Assembly (NCBI GenBank): GCA_963920525.1
Contig: OY986436.1
Coordinates: 93,241,910 to 93,305,909, forward strand
Direction of reading: 5' to 3'
Source: Dichetophora obliterata
Taxonomy: Eukaryota > Arthropoda > Insecta > Diptera > Sciomyzidae
DNA: 64,000 nucleotides
Each line of letters starts with the position of its first letter. Position 1 is the first letter of the stretch. Shown here piece after piece: positions 11,335-22,013 of the stretch. The position numbers were made by a program, and so were the translations under genes. Under the pieces are notes generated by a model. It had not been told where the DNA came from, did no database searches, and saw only the letters and a list, made by a program, of their open reading frames with translations.

Positions 11335-11907
11335 CCGAGGGAGAATTGCTATTTTTTTCGCCTGCTTTTTTGCCTCCATTTCCTACTGCTGCTGTGCCAA
11401 GGTTCATTTATAAGGTTATGGCACTTGAGAGAGATTCACTCTTTTTCCGCCTTTGCTCGAAATGACACTGTGTTTTTCTTTGTTCTAAGCATTCATTTTC
11501 TTCATTTTTTTTCATCCATTCTGACATTTCGACCGAACACACGCAAGTTAATGAAGCCGTCAAAAATGAAATCGTTGAGCCAGAGTCGCGGTGACTTATC
11601 GCTAAAGTAAAATTGAATAGAATCTATTTTATTTTTTCTCTAACGACCGATGATTTCCTCTCTGAGTACAATTAGTGCTGCCGTATTTTGCGAACAATTG
11701 AGTATGTTCAAAGACAATTTCATAGTTTTTGCTATGTTCTCACGTTTCTTTTTTGTTTCGGTTTCACTTACACAACAACAAAAAAATGGCTGCTAACAAA
11801 ACTATACTATATAAAAGCAACCCTGCATCGTCAGTCGTAATCGCTTTCATTCTGGACGGGTTCTGTGTGTCTGGCGACCAGAGAGGATCGTTAGTCGTAA
11901 CGACTTT
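11335..11907. repeat. Unidentified interruption of ORF1, possibly a solo LTR
   Basis: ORF1-like coding stops near 11335 and resumes near 11912. Between them are a TATA box (TATATAAAAG, 11809-11818) and, about 20 bp later, TCAGTC, an insect initiator. That arrangement is typical of LTR promoters. I could not find clean TG...CA ends or a target duplication, so the call stays tentative. Confidence 0.35.
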
Positions 11908-11911
11908 TTAT

Positions 11912-12239
11912 TCTGTTCGGGCTCTAATGTGTCGAACTCTTGCACTCTCGCCAAACCGGTTTTGAGTGCTATTGGGTCACCAGCTCAAACTGCTACTGCT
12001 GCTGCTGTCTCATTACCATCGTCGGATGTGTTGTTGCCTGCTGCTGCTGAGCCTGTTGCATCTATTTCTCTATCTGAACCACTCTCTAACGATAATGCTC
12101 AATGGACTGAAGTGAGGAAAAGAAATGTAAAAAGTTTGATTTTGTTGTTGGTCAGAACTCAAGCTCAATTTTGGATGTGGTTGATAACAAACGCTGGCTT
12201 CACTTGTCATCGTTTATGCCGTCTGTTAGCGAAGATAAT
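11912..12239 (+). pseudogene. ORF1 middle part, Ala/Ser-rich
   Basis: Coding similar to the linker of CR1 ORF1: rich in alanine, serine and proline, then QWTEVRKR, after which a frameshift near 12130 is needed to continue. The next frame runs into the start of the C-terminal domain (WLHLSSF) and is then cut by the MITE at 12240. Confidence 0.6.
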
Positions 12240-12546
12240 AAGGCTATTCACAGTTTAAGCGTACTTTTTACAAATCGTATTTATAGCATTTGTTATTGTT
12301 CAAACTGTGAGCACCTCGCCATGTGACTATCGTATTAAAAAATTATGCAACCCTGTGATGTATGTGATTATGCGGCTGTAGACAGAGCATAAAAATACGA
12401 GGTACAAAAAACACGTCCAAGGGCTACTTTTATTTAAGCGTGCCTGCGTATTTGCGTTTGTATGCAAAACAACAACAAAGCAAAATACGCTTTCGTAAAT
12501 TGGCGTACAAATAGCAGACCATCGTATTTAAACTGTGAATAGCCTT
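12240..12546. mobile_element. 307-bp MITE inserted in ORF1
   Basis: The ends AAGGCTATTCACAGTTTAA and the complement of TTTAAACTGTGAATAGCCTT form inverted repeats. AAT flanks both sides (12237-12239 and 12547-12549). The ORF1 reading frame resumes exactly after the second AAT, which supports a clean insertion with a 3-bp duplication. Confidence 0.85.
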
Positions 12547-12786
12547 AATGTTATTGTATACGTAATGACGCATACAAATCTTAAAATAAGCCAAATTGCC
12601 TGCTACAAAGTAGTCAAAAGGGATGCGCCAGTAGGGCTGTTAAGAAAAATAACGTTTAAGCTTGGAGTTTCAGCATCGGAATATACAAACGTTTTTAATG
12701 CATCGCTTTGGACTTTAAATGTTAAAGAGCGCCCTTTCGTAAATAATTTTTTTCTACGAGAACGAGACCCACAGCCAATGGTATAA
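12547..12786 (+). pseudogene. ORF1 C-terminal domain
   Basis: The last part of CR1-like ORF1, with THTNLKISQIACYKVVKRD, then FKLGV and a final NVKERPF. These phrases match the conserved end of ORF1 proteins of insect CR1/Jockey elements. It ends at a stop at 12784-12786, and the endonuclease reading begins at once, as expected for adjacent ORFs. The preceding part lies before the MITE. Confidence 0.7.
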
Positions 12787-13630
12787 ATCCTAGTGTCAGC
12801 GTAAATAGCAATAATCTCGGTTTTAAAATATACTATCAGAATGTTTCTGGCTGTGGGTCATCATCATCTATCTTTGCTGTTTCATCTCAATACGAATATG
12901 ATGTTGGTGTTTTAACGGAGACATGGTTAAACAATACGTTTTTTGTCAATGAATTTTTCGATACTCGTCAATATCATGTTTTTCGAAAAGATCGTGATGC
13001 TGCAAAAACTGGTTGCCAGCGTGGTGGAGGTGTCCTGTTTGCTGTTAAACACACTTTGCAAGTTTCATCGTTTATTTTGGAAAATACTGATTCACTCTTA
13101 GATCAACTTACAACGTTAAAATAAATGGGTCTTTGCATGCGTTGTACGTATGAGTTTCATATATTCCGCCTCTTAGCACATTTGAGTTATATAAGTTGCA
13201 TGTTGGCAATATTCATAATTTGGCCACAAAACCGCTTGGAAGCAACCAGATATGTGTATTAGGTGATTTCAACTTAAGTAAAGTGACCTGGTCCTTTGTG
13301 AGTGCTGAAAACGGTCTTATTTCATCTAAAGTTACTAGTAACTCAGAGGTTTATGTCATTGATAACTTTTTCGACACAGGTTTAATGCAAATAAATAATT
13401 GTTATAATAAATTAAATAAAATTCTGGATTTAGTATATATTAGTAGTAATATTAATTTTAACGTAACTGAATCAATGTTTCCATTATCTTTTTTTGATAT
13501 GCACCATACTCCATTATCTATTGAGTTAAGCTTTTATGAATTTTTATCGCATAAATCAATTAAATTTAAGTATAATTTTAATCATTGTAATTGGGAACTC
13601 ATTAACAGCATAATTTGTGATATTGATTAG
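12784..13630 (+). pseudogene. ORF2 endonuclease domain (APE-like)
   Basis: Apurinic-type endonuclease that nicks target DNA for priming. Motifs in order: YYQNVSG (12828-12848), TETWL (12917-12931), RGGGVLFAV (13021-13047), then after a stop and a frameshift CVLGDFNLS (13256-13282) and FDMHHTPLSIEL in place of the usual SDH block. The last histidine motif is altered (MHH), so cleavage is doubtful even without the stops. It leads into the reverse transcriptase at 13836. Confidence 0.8.
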
Positions 13631-13835
13631 ACCAGAATTCTTTCTGCTTTAAATATCGATACTGCTTTTAATTTCTTTAAATCGTCAACGTTGTAAATTT
13701 GTACTTTGAATAAAGTGTCCAAACTTCCCTGGTGTACTCCGAGTCTAAAAAAGGTTAAAAAATCTTAGAAAAAAATTTTACAATAAGTATGTTGCTACTG
13801 GTAGCACTGATTTTTTCATTAAGTATCGCCATTAT

Positions 13836-15526
13836 ATGAGAGAGTTTAACTTTCTTGACAATTATCCGAACGTTATGTTCTACAAGAATCAACATTCCAA
13901 TTCTGCCCTGGACACAGCGAACCTTTTTGCTGAATATTTTCAAAATAATTTTGAGCCAAAAACTGATTATGCTGGTGAATATGATAATGAAAATTTTCAT
14001 TGCATTGATTTGGGTTCGTTATCTGATTCTGAATGTGATGTGGTGAGTGGAATTCGTAATCTAAAATATTCTGCAAAATCTGACATGGACGGTTTTTCTG
14101 CTTGTCTTTTCAAAAATTGTTGTTCTTCCTTTGTTAAGCCACTTCAAATAATTTTTAATAAATCCCTTAATACAGGAATATTTTTATCAGGTTGGAAGGT
14201 GTCATCTATTTCACATATTTTCAAGTCAGGAAATAAAAACAATATTGCCAATTACAGACCGATTTCAAAACTTACAACAGTTTCTAAACTTTTCGAACAT
14301 ATAGTCAAACAAAAAATATATTTTACAGTCAAATGCCTTATTTCACCATTTCCACACGGCTTTGTTCCATGTCGCTCGACAGCGACGAATCTTGCTTGTT
14401 TTTCGGAATATTGTATCTCCGCTATTCATTCTGAGTGTCAAGTTGATTCAGCTTATATGGATTTTTCCAAAGTTTTTGACAAAGTTTCCCATTCATTATT
14501 AATCAATAAGTGGGCCAAGCTTGGTTTCCACTCAAAAGTCCTAATGAGGTTGACGTCATATCTTAACAAAAGAAAAAGTTGCGTTGTTATTGAAAATTAT
14601 AATTCTTCGTCATTCATAGCGTGATCTGGTGTACCTCAGGGTAGCATTTTGGTAACCACTGTTATTTATATTATTCATTAATGATATCAGATCTGTTGTT
14701 ATGCATTCTAAAGGCCTACTATTTGCGGATGATCTAAAGATTTATCTCAAAATCATGGATTTATCTGATTACTACTTACTGCAGTCTGATATTGACGCAG
14801 TTTCTAACTAGTGCGTAATAAATCGAATCTGTCTCAATATTGAGAAATGCGTTTTTGCCACTTTCTCTAAGTCAAGTCGACCTCTTCCTACTACTTTTGT
14901 ATTAGCTAACTCAACATTGACATGCGTTAAGGAGGTTAAGGATCTTTGCATAATTTTTGATGCTTTTTTGTTTCCCCACTTTTGTTTCCCCACTTAAATT
15001 ACATAGTTCCAAAAGCATATGCGTTGTTAGCTTTCATGCGGCGAAATAGTTCAGATTTTTTAGATGCCTATACTCTAAAATCTATCTTAATTTCTATAGT
15101 TCGCTCAAAGTTGAAATATGCTTCTTTCATATGGAGCCCTTTTATGATATCCATATCTTACGGCTTGAACGTGTCCAAAAGTCTTTCATTCGATTTGCAC
15201 TCAGAACTTTACACTTCGAGGATCCTATTCCCTCATCAAAGCCTCTTCAAAGTCGACGAACAATTTCATCACTATTATTTCTCTATGATCTGGTATCGGG
15301 TAACATTGATTGTCCTGCATTGTTGAAATTGATTAATTTCAATCTTCCATCTAGATCGTTGCGAAGATCAGATATTTTTTATTTAGAAACTTGTAGAACA
15401 AATTATGCTATAAATTCTCCTGTACATAGAGCGTTATCAAATTTTAATGCTTTGCCGGCTCATTGTAATATTGATTTTTCTGTGTCTATATTCGAAATTA
15501 AAAGTTTATTAAATAGCCCTTTTTAA
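13836..15526 (+). pseudogene. ORF2 reverse transcriptase and C-terminal region
   Basis: The polymerase that copies element RNA onto nicked DNA. Visible blocks: NYRPISKLTTVSKLFE (about 14249-14296), AYMDFSKVFDKVSH (14452-14493), SGVPQGSI (14625-14648, after a stop), LLFADDLKIYL (14720-14752, the metal-binding FADD box), and a C-terminal end with WSPF and RLERVQKSFIRF (15140-15196), closing at 15526. At least three frameshifts or stops split it, so no active enzyme can be made. Length and order match the CR1/Jockey group. Confidence 0.85.
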
Positions 15527-15620
15527 TGCATTGTTTTCCCTTCTTATATATTTACTATTTTTATATTATATTATTATTACTGTAAGTCTGTTCATTGACT
15601 GAAATAAATAAATAAATAAA

Positions 15621-16194
15621 AAATTATTAAATAGCGTCATTGTAATATTTTAATATACTAATATTTTAATGTACTAATTTCTGACAACTGTGAGCACAAT
15701 TTAAAGGAAAAATATTTATTAACAGCGCTGAAATCTTTAATATTCACCTCAGATGTTTTTGATTCTTTTAAAAGTTAAACAATTTAATTTAATAATCAGT
15801 TTTATTGAAAACTTCTTCAAACTACTCATCAGCCAACTCTTTTTTGATTCACGGAATAATACATTAACACAAATTATGCCTTAGGGCATATGTAAAAATG
15901 GCATGTACTTGTTTAACTTGTATTTACATGCAAAACAAAAACAAAAAACTAACAGGCAAAATAGCACATTTCAGAATGAGCAAATTAAATCTTAATTAGC
16001 ATGAACTGTGAATTGCCCAAATATATTTCAAATAAGTATATAGTTAACATTTAATTTTAACTGAAGAGGAAATGTAGCTATTTCCGAAACATGCTGTCTA
16101 GTCCGCTGTGTGATTGACTTTGTACAGAGTTCTTGTTCTTGTCCACAAATGATTACAGTTTACATGCAATTATTTATGAAAACTTAAATTTTTA
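15621..16194. other. Remnant of the TGGTC element, no gene
   Basis: AT-rich sequence between the retrotransposon tail and the next MITE. It belongs by position to the interior of the 9978-16940 element. Nothing coding seen. Confidence 0.5.
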
Positions 16195-16426
16195 GCTCTA
16201 TTCTGGTTATTGACAACTGTATAATCATTGTTAAGCTAGTTTTTTATGTTGTATTTTTTGGTCCATGGAGTTTTAAACATCCAAAATGTTTTTGAAAAAT
16301 TAATTTTTGTGATTATTTTTTCTGATGTTGACAGTTTTGTCAAGTTATGAGCTTTCGTTTACATTTTAGAATATAACTCTTTACAGTTGTCAATAAATTT
16401 GCAATTGTCAATCACCAGAATAAGGC
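16195..16426. mobile_element. 232-bp MITE, TA target
   Basis: GCTCTATTCTGGTTATTGAC at the left is mirrored by the right end, GTCAATCACCAGAATAAGGC. TA lies on each side (16193-16194 and 16427-16428), as for Tc1/mariner-type insertion. Noncoding. Confidence 0.7.
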
Positions 16427-16523
16427 TATTAATATCCAAAATAAAAAAAAAAATCTTAATACACACAATTCATTTTATTTAAAACAGCTAGCTTAAAATA
16501 ATATGCAATATATTTATATAAGA

Positions 16524-16605
16524 ACCAGTTTTTCAGTACGAGTTTAAAGTCCAGTCAAATTAAATTGAGTTTAACTCACCAACATTGGACATGAAAACTC
16601 GGTAT
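16524..16605. repeat. Half copy of the 48-285 MITE
   Basis: CCAGTTTTTCAGTACGAGTT followed by AGTCCAGTCAAATT and ACTCACCA matches the left half of the element at 48-285. No second end is present nearby. Confidence 0.6.
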
Positions 16606-17016
16606 AGGCAAAAAAAAAAAAAAAAAAATTATATGATAATTTATACGCATTTTAGCATTCGTTTAAGTTAAAAAGTTTAAGATCTACCACAGTTGTGATA
16701 AAGTGACAACACTGGCTGCCACAAGACCCCAGTGCCGACGTAAGTTCAAAATTAAATTTAATTTTATATTTGTTATACGTTTATCTTAAGGTTGTGAAAT
16801 ATGATTCTGTTTTTATCTATACTGTTCTAAGCTTCGTTACGTGGTGCATAACCAGATACATACAAAGCCCATACAACAGAAATTCTCGTGGCGTTTGCTA
16901 TGGAAACCTTGCGTTGCGTTACGCGAAAATAACTGGACCATAAGGCTTGCTTTTTGTTGCCTTTGCATGCATTTGTTGTTGTTAGCAAGTTAGAAATTTG
17001 GTGAACGTCGGTTTTG

Positions 17017-17122
17017 TTGTTACTTTATGTACGTATTGTTGTTGTTAATTTTTGTACGTGTTGTTGTTGTTATTTCTTGTACATGTTGTTGTATTTATTT
17101 TTGTACGTGTTGTTGCTTTTAC
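17017..17122 (+). repeat. Tandem GTTGTTGTT...TTTGTACGT units
   Basis: About four units of roughly 28 bp (TTTTGTACGTGTTGTTGTTG type) within the right part of hAT-like copy 1. Copy 2 has only one to two units (about 55936-55970), so the array length differs between copies. Confidence 0.6.
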
Positions 17123-17475
17123 TAATGTGCAAACACCAAGTCGATAAAACGAAACAAATTTGTAGCTGAGCCAACTGAGCCAATTGAGCTTCTGGAAGGA
17201 AGCTCATGTCTGTTCTATAGGCATTTACCCTAGGTCTACACGAGACAAATTGTCATGACAATTTCAATACACTCACACATTTTTTACTAACACATTCATA
17301 TTTTCTCAGTTGTCAGCTCAATTGTTTCAACATTCAGGCAGACAATTGAACTAACAACGATTTGACGTAGGCTGACATTTTTTGACATTTTCTTCTGAAA
17401 GTGAAGAACAAGAACAGAGAAAAATTTAAAAACCAAAGGAAACGTCAAATAATACAACAATTGTCATTTATTGAG

Positions 17476-17899
17476 CCTGTTCTCACGCGCCTTACGTTAG
17501 GCGGATCATCGGATTAATTTTGACGTCTACAGGTAAGGTGGGAAGTGGGAAGGTGACAAGTTACGTGAGGCAGCATTTTCAAAAATTTTAAAAATTTTGC
17601 GATTCATTTTGACGTCTGTTACTTTGAAGTTTCATTGTGCCTCATTTTCCTCGTGGTTCCCTTATGTTTTAGCGCAAATAAATTTTGTTTTGCATTGGTT
17701 GGGTTTTCTGTTTGCGTTGCTGTTTAATTTAAGACTTACAAAGTAATGAATTCTCCGAAATTTAACACCACATTTATGGACTGTTCTCGGAATGCAAAAT
17801 AAGGCGGGCTTAAAAAAGTCGGTAGTAAGAACACCTGACAGATGCATAGTGTCAAAATAACGCCATTACTCTGCCTTTTTTAAGGCGAGTGAGAACAGG
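17476..17899. mobile_element. 424-bp MITE with CCTGTTCTCAC ends
   Basis: CCTGTTCTCACGCGCCTTA and its right-end complement (TAAGGCGAGTGAGAACAGG) pair, and AATTTTGAC/GTCAAAATAA continues inward. Noncoding. The 61-codon ORF on the minus strand is within it and has no recognised motif. Confidence 0.7.
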
Positions 17900-18544
17900 G
17901 TCATTGTCTTGCAATTGTTAAGCCCACCTGCGTCACGCTCATAGAAGTAAAATATAAGGAAGCGGTGTAGTTGAAGTGAAATGAAGTATTTTACAAACAC
18001 AGTGAAGTTGACACAAACACAAAAACATTCAAACAGAGCCGCATTTAATTATGTAGTAAATAAAGGCGTAAACTATTTTTTATTTTTTAGATGTATGCTT
18101 ACTATGCAATTTTTATATAGCACCGTTATATAATATGTTGCGTTACCAATTTTTTTACAGAGAAAAGCATTGCTAAAATAAAGTAAAAGACATGAACTCA
18201 GAATAAAACTGAAACGACAAAAGTTACTTTTAATGATTTTTTAAAAATTCATTTCAAAAAACTATTCTTTATAAACTATTAGATTGATATTAAAATAACA
18301 CAAAAACTTAACAACTAAAATACATACCAAATTAAACTCTTTTAAAATAAAAAGTTTTGTGTAGTTTTTTCCGAACTGTCGGCTTTTAATTAGTTTTATT
18401 TATATAAAAATACCTAGTTATAGCTTGTAACCTTAGTTCGCTAATCCACTTTAATTTCATGTTAAGTTTTCAAAGAAATGGTAAACAAATAAATAACTTT
18501 AAGCTTATCCCAATATGAAAAAAAATTAAGGCCCTTGCCACCCT
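17900..18544. other. AT-rich stretch, no gene seen
   Basis: Interior of the putative 17232-18831 element. No coding motifs or further repeats seen. Confidence 0.45.
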
Positions 18545-18549
18545 AAATA

Positions 18550-18671
18550 ATGAATGCGCTCAAGAAGCAGAACTTGTGTTTTGACAGATGCTCTTCCTCA
18601 AAAATGGATTTTTTTTTGCTCGGGAAGGGCTTATGTCAAAAAACGACGCTCTATCTCGCTTCTTCAGCGAC
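18550..18671. mobile_element. About 120-bp hairpin MITE
   Basis: GCGCTCAAGAAGC and TTTGACAGATGCTCTTCC on the left pair with GGAAGGGCTTATGTCAAA and GCTTCTTCAGCG on the right. The loop is about 30 nt. Edges are approximate. Confidence 0.5.
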
Positions 18672-18847
18672 GAAAATTCCTTCTACACACGTATAGTGTG
18701 TGTGAGTATAACACCACTTCCTGATCTTTTATTTCTATAGTCACGCTAGACAATTTGCTTGAAGTTGACAAAAATTTGACAACTAATACGGATATAAACA
18801 ATTGTTATAGCAATTGTTACGTGTAGACGCAGCGTAAAGCCGACGTT

Positions 18848-19105
18848 ATGGAAAATTGTTTGTCAAATGTTGTAATTGCATATAGAATTGTATTAACAAG
18901 TCCTGTATCGGTTGCATCAGATAAAATAAGTTTTTTAAAATTTCAGATAATCAAACATTATCTCCGCAATTCGATAAAACAAGAGCGATTGAATGGTTTA
19001 GTCACAATATCAGTTGAATATGACATAGCAAATCCAATTCAATATGATAATATCATAGAACAATTTTCATCATCAAAACACGAAAAGATGCCTTCTACTG
19101 AATAA
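18848..19105 (+). pseudogene. hAT transposase C-terminal (dimerisation) fragment
   Basis: An 85-codon reading frame beginning with ATG at 18848. Residues about 11-52 contain RIVLTSPVSVASDKISFLK, then KHYLRNSIKQERLNGLVTIS. This is the layout of the hAT C-terminal dimerisation domain, in which transposase monomers contact each other; the usual version has VASAERSFSKLK. The catalytic RNase H fold and DNA-binding zinc finger are missing, so this is only the 3' end of a transposase gene. ZMYM1-like proteins, which derive from hAT elements, look similar, but the fragment size and setting favour a transposon relic. Confidence 0.75.
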
Positions 19106-20130
19106 TTTCAAATATAGCAACATTTAAAATATCCCGAGTAAAAATATTAGCGGACGAACAGAATTTGAACATAGGCCGCACGACCGTACAAGGGACGAAC
19201 ATGGCCTAAAAATAATCCGAAAAGCCTTGCTGTCGAAAGTTGGGTCCAACTACGGCCGTACAAGGCCTAAATTTATTTGTACGCCTTGTACAAACAAAAT
19301 TAAAAAACAAACGTATGCGCAAAAACAAAAGTAAACCTCTCTGCGCGATGTCAATGCTGATAGTATCGCCTCTTGTGTGTGGCGCAAAAGAATTTTTTGG
19401 CGCAAAAAACTGCAAAAAAAAATAACTCAGTTCTGTCTTATGTCGAGTTAAGCAATTATTGCTTATTGAGACAGGAATATGTTGATATTTAAAATTATTT
19501 AAATTCTTGTATGAAAATGAACTCATTGAAATTGATCACATTATGGCCAATTGTAAAACATGCTGACTTTTTCAGTATTGATAGGTATAAATCAAGAAAA
19601 TACTTTTTCAATTGTTAATAAAGTATAAAGGTGCTTTAGAAAGATAAAACAAATTGAAGGAACTCGCGTTAGAGGTACCAATTAAATAATTTAAAATATT
19701 ATTTCTCATAGTTATGGTATTCATTTTTGGTTTCTGCCCTACATTTGACATTTAGAACTTTATTGTTTTAAAGCATTTAAGTAAAAGCTAATCACGATTT
19801 TTTATTTTGTCGAATGACTCTTTCTGCACAGAGAAAATATACATTTCTGATATTTGAAACTCATTTGTTTTACGATTTTGATGAAATATATCTCTACGAT
19901 TTTCTTTAGTGCAATTATTTACTAAAAGTTTCTCTAGTACGAGAAGCAATTCTATTCCGAAAAGAATTTATACAAAATGATTCATATGGAAATAAACTTT
20001 ATAATGGTCTGACAATACATATTTAGATCAACGCAATACAGCCTACTCGATTGTCACATACATATGTACTAAACTAGGTTTATATGTATTTAAGTGGCTC
20101 ACAGCTTATTTTATGCATTGCATACTTTCA
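19106..20130. other. No gene seen; short CGTACAAGG-type repeats
   Basis: Between 19150 and 19300 the words CGTACAAG, GGCCTA and GACGAAC recur, perhaps the end of the hAT relic. The remainder is AT-rich with chance ORFs only. Confidence 0.4.
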
Positions 20131-21126
20131 ACTTTAGAGCTTCCCAGTAGTTCTGTTCTTAAAGAAATCGTAAAAGAATCATACGTCATTTTTCAGATTC
20201 ATTGACGAAACATGCTGATTCGGCCATACATTTCATTGACGAAAATCTCATATAAATGTTCCAAATTTGTGCTGGAACGCAATGCAGAACGTTGTATAAA
20301 TTTCGTAAGCGAAAAGAGGGAGAAATGTTAAAGGGAGAAAAGAGGGGTTAATGAAGTGGAGACCGAAATGTTTAGGAATCTCATTAAAATATTGATAAAG
20401 TTGATGAAGTTTCGTTTATGAAGTGAAAACCGAAAGTTTTAAAAAAAATAAAAATAAAATTGCTAGTTAAAAATTAATTGTGCTAGTTTCCACAATTCAG
20501 TTGTGAATTTTTTGTTTCAATAATTCTTAAATGTAGTAAAGAACAAAAAAAGCGTAAAAAACCATGCCCGAAACCATGTTGATAGTATAGCGCACTCTTC
20601 ACTAGACCACAAAGGCTGACAAGGAAGTTTTGTTGCATTTTAGTTTTGTTCAACCGCGTACAAGAACACATGTTTCTAATTTGTTACTTTGTTTTTTTTT
20701 TTTGACGAGCACGAGACAGAAGCGTTAAGGAATTTTCGATAAGAAACACAAGAGGGAAGAGTTATCGCTACCTCTCCGTTTCCTTTGCTGATTTGCTCTT
20801 TTTGTTTCTTTATTGTTGACGAACGAATCCAGATGAGATAAAGTATGTTCTTTATCTATTTTATTTTATAAGATAAATATTCTTCAAATATGTTATTGAC
20901 AAATACAAAACAGACACGTTTAAGAATATTCTGTAAGTTTGGCCTATGCAGCAAGTTTCTTTAAGAAATCACCAAAGAAACAATTTTTCGATGATGCCCG
21001 ATAGTGCTGGGCTTATAACAGTGTGGGACAGCTTTACACCAGTGTCGGGCAGCTTTGCACACTTGAGATTGTTTTTGTGCAGTAAAATATGTATTCATCT
21101 CACCTACAGAACGATCAAAGCTTCAG

Positions 21127-21950
21127 CCCAGTAAAAAAACATGCGATCGTTCCTATGAGGAGCAACAACAGAGCGCTCTTTTGCTGTTTTATTCTATCAA
21201 AAAGTGAGCACTTGTGCTCTTGTGCTCCTTTACTGTTTTAAAAAATCAATAGGTGAGCAATCAATGAAAAAAAGCACATAAAGTGAGTCATGTGCTTTGT
21301 AAGAACTCGATCATTATTTGCTGTGAAAAATCGGCCATTATAGTCTAGTGGAGAATGCGCTAGACTAACAATCCAGAGGGCCTTGGTTCGACTCCGGGTT
21401 CGGGCATGTTTCTTTTCACTTTCTTTGTTCTTTTCTACATTTAAGAATTATGGAAAACTAAAAAATCCACAGCTAAATTGTGGAATTAAAGGACAGGAAC
21501 AACTAAGGGCTGAAAATGCTTGCCGAGGTTAAGGCATAACACACACTAGCCTCGGTTAAAAGCGATTGAAAGCATTATCTTTCACGTCTGTTTCGTCTAA
21601 TCAATAATTCACGTATGGTTCCAATCAATTCCTCTAGCTAATCTATCCATTTCCTTTCACGTCAAAGACCAAACCTTGTTTGTATAAGGCGCATGTTGGT
21701 TCTTTGATCTTTTAAAAAAAAAAACAAAAAAAAAATATTTTAAATATTCCTTTGCAGATCCATTTGAATCATTTATTGATCGCTCCTTTTGAGCTCCTCT
21801 GGGATGTTAAAGGGAGCGCTACCCTTCCTAGGACATGCAATGTTAAAAGAGAACCCAAAATACACCTAGCTTGGATCAATAAGGAGCACTCCACTGTTCC
21901 TCCGGAAGCACTCCCATATCGCTCATAGGATGATCCACTTTTTTGCTGGG
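21127..21950. mobile_element. 824-bp MITE present only in unit 1
   Basis: CCCAGTAAAAAA...ATCGTTCCTATGAG at the left pairs with CTCATAGGATGATCC...TTTTTTGCTGGG at the right. In unit 2 the flanking blocks B and C are joined directly, so this is an insertion relative to unit 2. It contains the tRNA-like block at 21338-21406. Confidence 0.65.
21338..21408 (+). repeat. tRNA-like block (Val-like anticodon loop), probably not functional
   Basis: A box TAGTCTAGTGGAGAATGC (21350-21367), anticodon loop CTAACAA giving AAC, and a canonical B box GGTTCGACTCC (21391-21401). T-run TTTCTTTT follows at 21408. The T and anticodon arms pair reasonably. The acceptor arm does not: the 5' side reads GGCCATT against 3' TTCGGGC. 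I read it as a tRNA-derived SINE head or tRNA pseudogene inside a MITE. Confidence 0.55.
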
Positions 21951-22013
21951 AGTGTTCAAGCGAATGTCAAGCAGATAAGATCTGCGCTTGCGTGTTCCTT
22001 GGATATATTTTAT

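Larger units (their letters stand above)
10890..15620 (+). mobile_element. CR1-like non-LTR retrotransposon, decayed
   Basis: A two-ORF layout: PHD-finger ORF1, then endonuclease and reverse transcriptase, ending in an (AAAT)n-type tail near 15600-15620. PHD-like ORF1 proteins are typical of CR1-clade elements. A possible start lies about 45 bp before the ORF1 ATG (TCAACAGTC), with a GGTCGT-type downstream element. The element sits inside the TGGTC element. Several frameshifts, stops and two interruptions of ORF1 show it is dead. Confidence 0.85.
9978..16940. mobile_element. TWA-target element with TGGTC ends, filled by later insertions
   Basis: The terminal inverted repeat TGGTCYARTTATKTTCGCG runs on through TAACGCAACGCAAGG and imperfectly to about 50 bp. 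TAA lies on both sides (9975-9977 and 16941-16943). It spans 6963 bp, but most is a nested MITE (10317-10776), a CR1-like retrotransposon and another MITE (16195-16426). Its own transposase is not visible, so it was probably a long MITE. Confidence 0.78.
9734..17212. mobile_element. Non-autonomous hAT-like element, copy 1 (host of a nested stack)
   Basis: The ends are CAGTCATGAGC and, inverted, CAGACATGAGC. The 8-bp flanks TTCTTAAG (9726-9733) and TTCTATAG (17213-17220) agree at six of eight positions, and the T2/A7 pattern fits hAT targets. The true element is only 9734-9977 plus 16941-17212. All in between is a later insertion at an internal TAA. Copy 2 is at 55122-56047. No hAT transposase is encoded. 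Confidence 0.75.
17232..18831. mobile_element. Possible 1.6-kb element with GTCTACACG ends
   Basis: GGTCTACACGAGACAAATTG at the left faces CAATTGTTACGTGTAGACGC at the right. The two match as imperfect inverted repeats of about 20 bp. No clear target duplication. It contains the nested MITEs at 17476 and 18545. Confidence 0.42.

Noticed and set aside
11293..11610. 105-codon plus-strand ORF within the broken ORF1
   Set aside because: Phe/Ser-rich frame in the unidentified interruption; no domain.
21338..21408. Functional tRNA-Val gene
   Set aside because: The acceptor stem does not pair, although A box, B box and anticodon loop look plausible.
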